19,999 nt of DNA, from assembly GCA_043754435.1 (NCBI GenBank), contig JAYUUS010000006.1, positions 1-19,999 of the forward strand, read 5' to 3'. Shown in pieces: positions 7,941 through 15,473 of the stretch. Numbering within the stretch: the first letter of the stretch is position 1; every line of letters starts with the position of its first letter. The notes beneath the pieces are model-generated. The model searched no databases and was not told where the DNA came from. It saw only the letters and a program-made list of their open reading frames with translations. The DNA comes from JANNYA01 sp043754435 (GTDB lineage: Bacteria > Pseudomonadota > Gammaproteobacteria > Xanthomonadales > SZUA-5). The translations under genes were made by a program, and so were the position numbers.

Positions 7941-8759
7941 ATGCTCGATCAAATACTAGATGACGGTACCGACACACCTGACAATACCTTAGCTGATCTC
8001 GCCTGGGCCATCGCCTGCGACTTTGATGGCACGATCAGTTTGCAAGACACTACCGATGCGGTGTTGGCGCAATTTGCCACGGCTGAATGGCTGACGATAG
8101 AAGCCCAATTTGAATCTGGCGCGATCAGTTCAGGTCAATGTATGCGCGACCAAGTCGCACTGATCCAGGCAAGCGCCGAGCAATTAGAAATATTTTTACG
8201 TAATTTAGAGTTAGACCCTGATTTTATTCGTTTTGTCGAATTGGCGCGTTTTTATAAATTGCCCATACAAGTCATGAGCGATGGTTTGGATCACAATGTC
8301 AAGCTATCGCTCGAACGATTAGGCCTAAATCTGCCCTTTGCTGCCAACGCGCTTGAGCCGAATGGCCGCAACGGTTGGCGCATGCGTTCCCCCTTTGCTA
8401 ACGCTGCATGCCGTGTAAACGCGGGCACTTGCAAGTGTCAATTGATGACAAAAATGGCCAAGCAAGCTGCGCAAGAAGGCGACAACTTCAGCCAGATTGC
8501 GCCCGCACTCCAGCCACGTCGCGTGCTTTTGATCGGCGATGGTCGGTCAGATTTTTGTGCCGCCACCCAAGCCGATTTTGTCTTTGCCAAAAGTAAATTG
8601 GCGCGACATTGTCAACTGCATGGCATCGCCCACGCCGAAATCCACAGTTTCTCGGATGCCGTAAGACTGCTGCCCGCTTTACTTAAAGGCGACCTGCTCG
8701 TGTCTGAACCAAACCGCGCCGACACATCCCTTATTTCTTCCAACTATTCAAAGGTTTAA
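7941..8759 (+). CDS. HAD-superfamily phosphatase (phosphoserine phosphatase/MtnX-like)
   Basis: A 272-residue cytoplasmic phosphomonoesterase. HAD motifs are in order: CDFDGTIS with nucleophile D27 and acid D29, motif II MSDG (S113), a lysine near 165-171 as motif III, and motif IV LLIGDGRSD (D200, D204). The fold resembles HAD-IB enzymes such as MtnX and SerB. The CRVNAGTCKC segment (about 157-166) corresponds to the family region containing the motif III lysine. It is first of the plus-strand operon and only two bases before the aminotransferase. A phosphatase next to a class III aminotransferase suggests dephosphorylation of a small phosphorylated keto or amino compound that becomes the head group; the substrate is unknown. 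Confidence 0.85.
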   Translation: MLDQILDDGTDTPDNTLADLAWAIACDFDGTISLQDTTDAVLAQFATAEWLTIEAQFESGAISSGQCMRDQVALIQASAEQLEIFLRNLELDPDFIRFVELARFYKLPIQVMSDGLDHNVKLSLERLGLNLPFAANALEPNGRNGWRMRSPFANAACRVNAGTCKCQLMTKMAKQAAQEGDNFSQIAPALQPRRVLLIGDGRSDFCAATQADFVFAKSKLARHCQLHGIAHAEIHSFSDAVRLLPALLKGDLLVSEPNRADTSLISSNYSKV

Positions 8760-8761
8760 TA

Positions 8762-10177
8762 ATGCCCTCGCCCATTCCAAGCATCGAAACAGAACAAGAC
8801 TTAGTACAATTCGACGCTGAGCAGGCATTGCTAGCGGATGAAAATCTTTATTGTTCATTCGGCGACACGGTGCACTATAGCAATCCACCGAAAATATTTT
8901 CCAGTTGTGAAGGCAGTTATCTTTACGATGCTAAAGGCACTTCTTTTTTAGATTTGCAAATGTGGTATTCGGCGGTTAATTTTGGCTATGCTAATCCGCG
9001 CCTAAATGAAGTGCTTAAGCGTCAAGTTGACACGCTCCCCCAAGTTGCTAGTCAATATTTACATGCCGAAAAAATTCAATTAGCAAAAAAAATCGCCCAG
9101 AGCTGCGAGTCAGCTTTTGGAGAAAAGGGCCGCGTGCATTTTAATGTCGGCGGTTCGCAATCAATTGAAGATTCACTTAAGTTAGTGCGCAACGCGAGTG
9201 GCGGCAAAAGTTTAAACTTTGCATTTGAGGGCGGCTACCACGGCCGCACTTTAGGCGCTTCAGCGATCACCTCAAGCTATCGCTATCGCAGGCGCTATGG
9301 TCATTTTGGTGAGCGCGCACAGTTTGTGCCATTCCCCTACTGCTTTCGCTGTCCTTATAAGAAAAAACCGGAAGATTGCGGCTTATATTGCGTTGACCAA
9401 TTTGCCCGGCTGTTTGACAGCGAATATTACGGCGTGTTTGACCCAAAAACAAATATTGCCGAATATGCGGCTTTTTATGTTGAGGCCATCCAAGGCACCG
9501 GCGGCTATGTCATTCCGCCCAACGGTTATTTTGAAAAACTCGGAAAAATTCTTAAGCAACGCAATATTTTATTAGTGGATGATGAAATTCAAATGGGATT
9601 TTATCGAACCGGCAAGCTGTGGGCGATTGAGCATTTTGCGATCCAGCCTGACATACTGGTTTTCGGTAAAGCGTTAACAAATGGACTGAACCCTTTAGCT
9701 GGCGTTTGGGCCAAAGAGGCGTTGATTAATCCCACTATTTTCCCGCCCGGCTCTACCCACTCTACTTTTGCGTCGAACCCGCTCGGTACCGCAGTGGGGC
9801 TGGAAACCATGAAAATGTTCGCCGAAACCGACTATGAGAAAATGGTGATGGAAAAAGGCGCGCATTTTTTAGCCGGCTTAAAAGATTTAAAAGCACGACA
9901 TAAAGAAATTGGCGATGTTGCGGGCTTAGGTTTAGCTTTACGCGCAGAGATCTGCACCTCTGACGGCTTTACCCCTAATAAAGCACTTGTTGATAAAATG
10001 GTCGATATTGGTTTGCTAGGTGATTTAAATGCAAACGGTAAACGCATGGGACTTATTCTAGATATTGGGGGATATTATAAAAACGTCATCACTTTGGCAC
10101 CCTCTTTGCATATTTCCAGCGCAGAAATTGACTTAGCGCTTAGCCTGCTAGATCAATTATTGACTCGCGCCAAATAG
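8762..10177 (+). CDS. Class III PLP-dependent aminotransferase
   Basis: Fold-type I aminotransferase of the ornithine/GABA/omega-amino group, 471 residues. LVDDEIQMGFYRTGKLWAIE holds the aspartate (D274) that binds the pyridine nitrogen; K303 in FGKALTNGLNPLAG is the PLP lysine; FEGGYHGRTLGA and EAIQGTGGYVIPP are further conserved blocks. An insertion at residues 191-210 has four cysteines (C194, C197, C206, C210; C-x2-C-x8-C-x3-C), a pattern I associate with some archaeal class III enzymes and one that could bind metal. The class usually uses a terminal amine as donor or acceptor (ornithine, putrescine, lysine, GABA). Base composition is visibly AT-richer than flanking genes. It lies two bases after the phosphatase. 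Confidence 0.92.
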   Translation: MPSPIPSIETEQDLVQFDAEQALLADENLYCSFGDTVHYSNPPKIFSSCEGSYLYDAKGTSFLDLQMWYSAVNFGYANPRLNEVLKRQVDTLPQVASQYLHAEKIQLAKKIAQSCESAFGEKGRVHFNVGGSQSIEDSLKLVRNASGGKSLNFAFEGGYHGRTLGASAITSSYRYRRRYGHFGERAQFVPFPYCFRCPYKKKPEDCGLYCVDQFARLFDSEYYGVFDPKTNIAEYAAFYVEAIQGTGGYVIPPNGYFEKLGKILKQRNILLVDDEIQMGFYRTGKLWAIEHFAIQPDILVFGKALTNGLNPLAGVWAKEALINPTIFPPGSTHSTFASNPLGTAVGLETMKMFAETDYEKMVMEKGAHFLAGLKDLKARHKEIGDVAGLGLALRAEICTSDGFTPNKALVDKMVDIGLLGDLNANGKRMGLILDIGGYYKNVITLAPSLHISSAEIDLALSLLDQLLTRAK

Positions 10178-10187
10178 AACTGATACG

Positions 10188-10565
10188 GTGTCAACTCTAA
10201 TCGCACTGTTTTGGCTCAGCAATATTGCTCTCGATTGCGCGGGTCACATTACATTAAAATACGCAGTCCTTGGCGATGAATTGCAGCAAGATAATTCGCC
10301 GGTCGAAACCACCTTTGTCTATTGGCGCAGGTTGGCGAAGTCGCACTATCTGTGGCTTGGCGTCAGTTTTTTTGTTGGCGAATTTTTTGCGTGGTTAGGC
10401 TTTTTAGCGCTAATGCCTCTATCGCAAGGCGTACTATTGGGCTCAGTTAATATCGTGGTGATGCTATTACTTGGTCGCTGGCTGTACGGTGAAGTTTTAA
10501 ATAAATGGCGCATTTTTGGTTGCGGATTAATTTCGGCAGGCGTCATTATGGTGGGTGCCGGTTAG
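10188..10565 (+). CDS. SMR/EamA-type small membrane protein, subunit 1
   Basis: A 125-residue, four-helix inner-membrane protein of the drug/metabolite transporter superfamily. Helices lie at about 2-20, 53-76, 79-100 and 107-124. The first helix carries an acidic residue (D16) followed by GHITLKYA. The second gene of the pair has the same spacing (D21 then QISLKLA), so they are probably paralogous subunits of one heterodimer, as in ArnE/ArnF, which flip an undecaprenyl-linked aminosugar. Here the cargo could be the aminated lipid or precursor made by neighbouring genes. The start is GTG; no alternative in-frame start lies between it and the aminotransferase stop, ten bases upstream. Confidence 0.82.
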   Translation: MSTLIALFWLSNIALDCAGHITLKYAVLGDELQQDNSPVETTFVYWRRLAKSHYLWLGVSFFVGEFFAWLGFLALMPLSQGVLLGSVNIVVMLLLGRWLYGEVLNKWRIFGCGLISAGVIMVGAG

Positions 10566-10577
10566 CTAGAGATTTAT

Positions 10578-10599
10578 AAAATATGAAAATCAATATTTT
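10578..10599. other. AT-rich inverted repeat between the paired membrane-protein genes
   Basis: AAAATAT, an eight-base loop, then ATATTTT, in the 54-base gap between the two SMR genes. The stem is made only of A-T pairs, so it is weak as a terminator; it may tune expression or be chance in an AT-rich spacer. The downstream ATG at 10620 has no visible ribosome-binding site. Confidence 0.25.
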
Positions 10600-10619
10600 C
10601 TGCTTACAGTCTACCGTAT

Positions 10620-11024
10620 ATGAGTGAATCAAATAAATTAAAGAACTATTTGCCGGGATTTGCTGCGCTATTATTTTTTGACACGCTCGTGCAGATTTCG
10701 CTCAAGCTAGCCAGTCAAAATGCCGGTGCCATTGTGTTAAGTTGGTCAGAATTAGCGTCATGGTTAGCAAGGGCTTTTTCTAGCGTTTGGATTTACCTGG
10801 CTATCGCAGGCTATCTCGGTGCATTTTTTTGCTGGATGCGATTATTGAAATACGCGCCTGTGGGTCCGGCTTTTGCCGCCTCACATTTGGAAGTGATCGG
10901 TGTTTTGGGCTTGAGCAGCTACCTCTTTCATGAACACTTGTCAGGCCTGCAATGGCTGGGCGCTATTGCAATTGTGTTGGGCATATTTGCCTTGGCGTTA
11001 GGGGAACGCGATGCGCTTGTTTGA
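10620..11024 (+). CDS. SMR/EamA-type small membrane protein, subunit 2
   Basis: A 134-residue, four-helix membrane protein, partner of the preceding gene. A short cytoplasmic leader (MSESNKLKN) precedes helix 1 (about 11-33, with D21 and the motif QISLKLA). Further helices are at about 53-77, 83-103 and 110-128. The segment LKYAPVGPAFAASHLEVIGVLGLSSYLFHEHLSGLQWLG is typical of the SMR/EamA fold, with the conserved glycine-proline region and an acidic residue before the final helix. It most likely forms a heterodimer with subunit 1 to move a lipid-linked or amphipathic compound across the inner membrane. The last 14 bases overlap the start of the DegT-family gene. Confidence 0.82.
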   Translation: MSESNKLKNYLPGFAALLFFDTLVQISLKLASQNAGAIVLSWSELASWLARAFSSVWIYLAIAGYLGAFFCWMRLLKYAPVGPAFAASHLEVIGVLGLSSYLFHEHLSGLQWLGAIAIVLGIFALALGERDALV

Positions 11025-12354
11025 AGCGCCACCCAGTGCTGGTTTACCGACACGGTTGGCGGATCTGGTTGTGTGGCCGTCGCGAAATTTGACTGCACAC
11101 TCAGCGCGATTTCTAGGCGTCGACGACGCTATAAGCGCGTGCTCTGGCACGGCTTGTTTGGTGATCGCGCTGCATACCCTCATGCAGATCAGTCAACGGC
11201 GAGTGGTCATCGTGCCGGCGTTTACTTGTCCATTAGTGGCGCTTGCTGTGGCCCACTGCGGCTTGGAACTAAAAATTTGTGATTTAGCACATGAGCGTAT
11301 GGATTTTGACGATGCGATGCTGCTTGGCTTAGTGGACGATTCTTGTCTAGCAATTATTGCTACACACCTAGCTGGGCGCGTATTAAATTTGGCACCCATT
11401 TTGGCAATCGCTCATGCTGCTGGAGCGCATGTGCTCGAAGATACGGCAACCGCTTTTGGCGCAAAGATTGCTGGCGAAACAGTTGGCCTGCAGGGCAGTT
11501 TTGGGTTTTTTAGTTTTGCCGTGGGCAAAGGGCTTTCCACCTTTGAAGGCGGTTTGTTGATTTCAAAAAATCCGGCACTTTTGTCGCGGGCCAAAGCCTG
11601 GGCTCTAAAGAATATCCCGCTGCGCGCCGGGCTAGAAATGCTGCGCGCTGTTCAGCTGCTCGGGCTGCATCTATGCTATCGGCCAAGCCTATTACCGCTT
11701 TGCTACCGCTGGCCACGGCTACAGGCCACGCGCAGGGGCGATATGCTCAGCGCTTTGGATGATCGTTTCGCTGGCCCGATCCCACTTCACACCTTGGGTG
11801 CTTGGCGGCAAGCGGTCGGCAGCAAGGCTATGCGGCGGCTGCAGGCGCATCAGCTTGACTGCGAACGTCAAGCGCAGACTCGAATCGCGCAACTTCAGCG
11901 TTGGCCGGGACTAAAAGTGATGCAGGATGCGCCAGGTGCTTGCGGCGTTTGGCCGCTGCTTTGGTTGATCTTGCCGAGCGAATCTGTTTGTTCGGTGATT
12001 TTCACGGAGCTGTGGCTGCTGCCGCTTGGGGTATCGCGCTTGTATGCCCAAGCATTGCCGGACTATCCGCTGCTAGATCACGGCGTGAATTGCGATGGAA
12101 TCACCCACCCAGAACCCAAAACTGTACATGCTGCGGTACCGAACGCGCGTCAAATTGCGGCGCGCAGCTTGACTATTAGCAACAGCCTATGGCTCAGTGA
12201 TGCGCATTTTGAACGGATTCTGGCCGTACTCGCCAAGCATCTGCCAGGGCCAACAACAGCCGAGAATTTAACTCCTCGTGTTGAATCTGCCATTGCGGCA
12301 ACAGCGTTGGATCAGGTGGTTGCTGTTGATCCAGGCGGCTCAGCCATCGCTTAA
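11011..12354 (+). CDS. DegT/DnrJ/EryC1/StrS-family aminotransferase
   Basis: PLP enzyme of fold type I, 447 residues. The family is best known for aminating keto-sugars (for example ArnB) but also includes other activities. Motifs: a substrate/PLP entry SACSGTACLVIALHTL (42-57), VIVPAFTCPLVA, the aspartate D144 in VLEDTATAFGAK, and the Schiff-base lysine K173 in FSFAVGKGLSTFEGG. The SD-like GGGGA precedes the ATG at 11011, which lies inside the previous gene. Combined with two SMR proteins it recalls the ArnB-ArnE-ArnF set, but no glycosyltransferase or nucleotide-sugar enzyme is in the window, so a sugar substrate is unproven. The last ~50 codons overlap the convergent arginase-like gene and look like a non-conserved tail. 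Confidence 0.87.
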   Translation: MRLFEAPPSAGLPTRLADLVVWPSRNLTAHSARFLGVDDAISACSGTACLVIALHTLMQISQRRVVIVPAFTCPLVALAVAHCGLELKICDLAHERMDFDDAMLLGLVDDSCLAIIATHLAGRVLNLAPILAIAHAAGAHVLEDTATAFGAKIAGETVGLQGSFGFFSFAVGKGLSTFEGGLLISKNPALLSRAKAWALKNIPLRAGLEMLRAVQLLGLHLCYRPSLLPLCYRWPRLQATRRGDMLSALDDRFAGPIPLHTLGAWRQAVGSKAMRRLQAHQLDCERQAQTRIAQLQRWPGLKVMQDAPGACGVWPLLWLILPSESVCSVIFTELWLLPLGVSRLYAQALPDYPLLDHGVNCDGITHPEPKTVHAAVPNARQIAARSLTISNSLWLSDAHFERILAVLAKHLPGPTTAENLTPRVESAIAATALDQVVAVDPGGSAIA

Positions 12355-13144
12355 GCCAGCTGCGGTAGCGAAACGACGAAACCTCGCCGCAAATATCTGC
12401 GCCAACAATACGACCGCGCATGCACCCAATCAGGGCCAATATGTCCGCTTCTAATAGCAAGCCTTGATCCCAATTGGTTTGCACCACCGTTTTTGCCAGC
12501 ACGTCTTTATCAATTGAACAATAAATCGGCTCTTGACTTACCTGCAGCTCACAGCGCAAAGCATCAATCATCGCTTGAGGGCTAGGATAAGTACGAATTT
12601 GCTGATCTAAGCCACGCTGCAATGCCCAGTCGGTATTTACAGATAAACAGCTGTAGCGCAGTTTTCCCGTCCGCAGCGGTGCCAAGTAGTTCGCCCACGC
12701 TTGGCTTTTCGAAACGTCATTTGAGCTAATGCCCAATACATGCACACTGTGCACAAATGGCAGCGCGCATACTCGTCGAACCCAGGATCCGCAGTGAACA
12801 CCAAACAAATAACGCATGTTGTCTGGATGGTTATCGAGCACTAAAACACGCAACCCTTTATGCGCTGCTTGACGCTCAATCAATGGTAGCGACAAATGAT
12901 GAAAATCGCCGCTGCCCAACAGCACAGGCCCTGCGATTTCGATAGGTAATTGCTTCGTGAACGCTTTTAGCGCACGCACGCTTGACGAAAAACGTAATGA
13001 CTCTTGCATCGCATGTAGTGCCAGCGTGGGCATATCGCCACTATTACAAGTGCCATCGATACCCAAGGCGAACGGCGATGGTAAGTGAAGGGACGTTAGA
13101 CGTGCCAAAGGAGGCAACAATGGAGGTGCATGGGCGGCCATCAT
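12194..13144 (-). CDS. Arginase/ureohydrolase-fold protein
   Basis: A 316-residue protein with the metal-ligand pattern of the arginase/agmatinase superfamily: GSGDFHHLS (D80, H82/H83; equivalent to GGDHS), LDNHPDN (D104, H106, D108; equivalent to DAHxD), SIDKDVL (D212, D214) and VGADICGEV (E254). These would hold a binuclear manganese site that hydrolyses a guanidino or related C-N bond. Around the motifs the sequence is diverged from true arginases, so the substrate may not be arginine or agmatine. The ATG overlaps the stop of the kinase-acyltransferase gene (ATGA), so it is the last gene of the regulator operon. Its 3' end overlaps the DegT-family gene by 161 bases on the opposite strand. 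Confidence 0.75.
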   Translation of the reverse strand: MMAAHAPPLLPPLARLTSLHLPSPFALGIDGTCNSGDMPTLALHAMQESLRFSSSVRALKAFTKQLPIEIAGPVLLGSGDFHHLSLPLIERQAAHKGLRVLVLDNHPDNMRYLFGVHCGSWVRRVCALPFVHSVHVLGISSNDVSKSQAWANYLAPLRTGKLRYSCLSVNTDWALQRGLDQQIRTYPSPQAMIDALRCELQVSQEPIYCSIDKDVLAKTVVQTNWDQGLLLEADILALIGCMRGRIVGADICGEVSSFRYRSWLKRWLSRLDQQQPPDPTLLPQWQIQHEELNSRLLLALADAWRVRPESVQNAHH

Positions 13145-15465
13145 ATTTGTGATTCCAAAAAATGCTTGTCCGCCTCAAAATTCCCGCTCAATTTACGCAA
13201 CAGGTATCGCACCACTGGATTGCGCGCATAAACGGCGTGCTGGGTCATGGTAAATCGGGCACCGAGCGTTGCTTTGACTTCAGGATCTGTCCATCCAGCG
13301 ATGTAGGTTGTCAGTTTATGACGCAGCGCATAATCAATATTATAAAACCAACTGACAAAATATAAATTCAGTTCACGGGCCTTTGGATAGGAAAAACCAA
13401 TATATTTATCAACCAAAGCCGTACCATAGACATAGCATAAATTAAAACCGATTAACTCATTCTCGCTACGATATAGAAACACTATTCCGCCGCTTTGACG
13501 ATCTTGGAACACGGCACGGAAAAAGTCTGGTGTATGACAGTCAAAATGCAGCTCACTCTGTTGATAGACGTTTAAATACAATTGATACAGTAGCCCCAGA
13601 AGTGCTTCATCTTCTAGTGCTGCGCTACCGGCGTGCAGTTCAATAATTTCAATTTCGGCCCGAGCACGCAATTTGCGCCGTAAATTCTTTCGCCGCACTG
13701 CTGAAAGCCGACTTAAATATTCATCAACGCTGGCAAAATTAATCGGCACATAAGCTAAAGCTTGACCGGTAAGCATTACAAATCCAAGCGCCGTTAAATT
13801 TTGTCGCAAATTCTTTGCTATATCATTACTAATGGGATTTAACAGGCTCGAAGCCATCGGCAAATCTTTAACGATCGTCAGTGGAAATTTGGTGCGCAGT
13901 TCCAATAAATCCATGCTGAGTTTGGTCATATCCAAGTCTGGCGGTATGCTCAAGTACTCACTAACCGTGCTGCCTAAAAACTGACAGCGCCACTGCAATA
14001 ACTTTCGCCATTTTAAGAAAAACGGTAGCCGCGACAGACGCTTTTTCAAGCTGGCATCAGCGCTCGTCAGCACATCAAATGGCGCAATAAACCCTGGCAT
14101 ACCGCCGCACACGTTGGCGGTAAAGCCCAACGGCGGGAAACGCGCAAACTGCGACCGCAATTCCGCAGGTTCCAGGGCGGTAACGCTTTCAAACGCGCGC
14201 GTATTTTTTGCGCCCGTCAGCGTCAGAGTAAGTGTGTACTGCTGATCGTCAATTTGTTCGGTCATGCTCCAGTCGTTACTTTCACACAGGCGCAGCATCA
14301 ACATCAGCGCACTACTGCGCTCGCGCTCGGGCACCTGTTTGACGCTGATCGGTGCAAGGTATTCATAACCTGGCTCGACATAGCTCAACTCGATACAGCC
14401 ATCCCAAAATTTGGCACCAATGCTGCCGCCGTGCCGTCCTTGCATCACCCGGCGTAGCATATTGCTAATCACGGCACGCAAGGGTGTGGCGCGAACCGCT
14501 ACACATAGGCCCTCGCCTTGTAAGGCGCGCCACGTGATAGCGTCATTTTGCATCATGGCGCTCTGCTGAGCACATGCGTGCTGCAGCACTTGCGATACAT
14601 CAATCGGCGTTTCGGCACCCGCTACAGCGCTATCGCGAGCCAACTCCATCAAGGCATCCATCAACTCACTCAGCTCTGCTGCGCCCCGCTGCACGCGCTC
14701 AACGCGGCGACGCGAAGCCAGTGTCAAGCTGATATCGCCTGCTAATACTTCGGTGGCACCTACAATAACGGCGAGTGGTGTGCGCAATTCATGGCTAGTA
14801 TCGGCGTGAAACTGCTGCTCCCGCTTTATCAGTTCGCGATGTCGGGCTTGAAAACCATCAAAAGCGCGCGCTAATTCGCCGACTTCATCTTGGGCAAAAT
14901 TGGGAGCAAACGGCGGGTTTTTTTGACTGGGCTGGATACTGTTAACTTGCTTAGCCAGCTGTGCAACCGGTGCAATCACCCGCTTTGCAAGCGCTAAAGC
15001 CAAAATCGTGGACAAAACTGTGCCTATTAAGGTCATTCCCAGCATGGTGTAGTACAACCGCGCTTCGTCCAGTTCAAGTGCGGGTAGATTAATCACCAAA
15101 TACAAATATCGCTTGTCGATTTGTTTGATCGCCACTAAGGCGTCAGGGTGTTCGGGCAGCGCGGCTTCATATATTCCGGGCAGTAATCCACGCAGCGCCT
15201 GCGGCAAACTCTCGGTATTTGGATCATCCACGAAATAGCCCGTCAGTTGGTTGCTGTGCGGCAAAACTACGGCATCGCCAGCATGGATGCGTTCGCTGAG
15301 GTGATCAACTTCGGCCTGAATGAGCTGATTCACCAAAATATCTTCATAGCGATTTGAAACATACAGCGCAACACCCGCCAAGCAGGCGCTGACAAAAGTA
15401 CACAGCAAGCTAACCCACAGCACCAAGCGGGTGCGCAAACTCCAATTGCCGAGCAAGCGTTTCAA
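13141..15465 (-). CDS. Sensor histidine kinase fused to FemAB-like (GNAT-fold) acyltransferase
   Basis: A 774-residue fusion. Residues 1-425 are kinase-like: helix 14-36, a periplasmic sensor of ~100 residues, helix 138-160, HAMP (about 161-215), and an H-box QFHADTSHELRTPLAV with phospho-acceptor H225. The ATP-binding part is degenerate: ISNMLRRVMQ replaces the N-box, with R339 where the magnesium-binding asparagine belongs; EPGYEY stands in for DxGxG; no GLGL is seen. Residues ~440-774 are a complete FemAB-like/peptidoglycan-recognition domain, with KDLPMASSLL, GQALAYVPINF, RRKNLRRKLR, SELHFD, LVDKYIGFSYPKARELN, AGWTDPEVKATLGA and HAVYARNP. The start is TTG at 15465, eight bases after the response-regulator stop. 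The acyltransferase half looks AT-richer than the kinase half. A frameshift is ruled out: it is one open frame. Confidence 0.9.
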   Translation of the reverse strand: MKRLLGNWSLRTRLVLWVSLLCTFVSACLAGVALYVSNRYEDILVNQLIQAEVDHLSERIHAGDAVVLPHSNQLTGYFVDDPNTESLPQALRGLLPGIYEAALPEHPDALVAIKQIDKRYLYLVINLPALELDEARLYYTMLGMTLIGTVLSTILALALAKRVIAPVAQLAKQVNSIQPSQKNPPFAPNFAQDEVGELARAFDGFQARHRELIKREQQFHADTSHELRTPLAVIVGATEVLAGDISLTLASRRRVERVQRGAAELSELMDALMELARDSAVAGAETPIDVSQVLQHACAQQSAMMQNDAITWRALQGEGLCVAVRATPLRAVISNMLRRVMQGRHGGSIGAKFWDGCIELSYVEPGYEYLAPISVKQVPERERSSALMLMLRLCESNDWSMTEQIDDQQYTLTLTLTGAKNTRAFESVTALEPAELRSQFARFPPLGFTANVCGGMPGFIAPFDVLTSADASLKKRLSRLPFFLKWRKLLQWRCQFLGSTVSEYLSIPPDLDMTKLSMDLLELRTKFPLTIVKDLPMASSLLNPISNDIAKNLRQNLTALGFVMLTGQALAYVPINFASVDEYLSRLSAVRRKNLRRKLRARAEIEIIELHAGSAALEDEALLGLLYQLYLNVYQQSELHFDCHTPDFFRAVFQDRQSGGIVFLYRSENELIGFNLCYVYGTALVDKYIGFSYPKARELNLYFVSWFYNIDYALRHKLTTYIAGWTDPEVKATLGARFTMTQHAVYARNPVVRYLLRKLSGNFEADKHFLESQI

Positions 15466-15473
15466 AATGTGTC

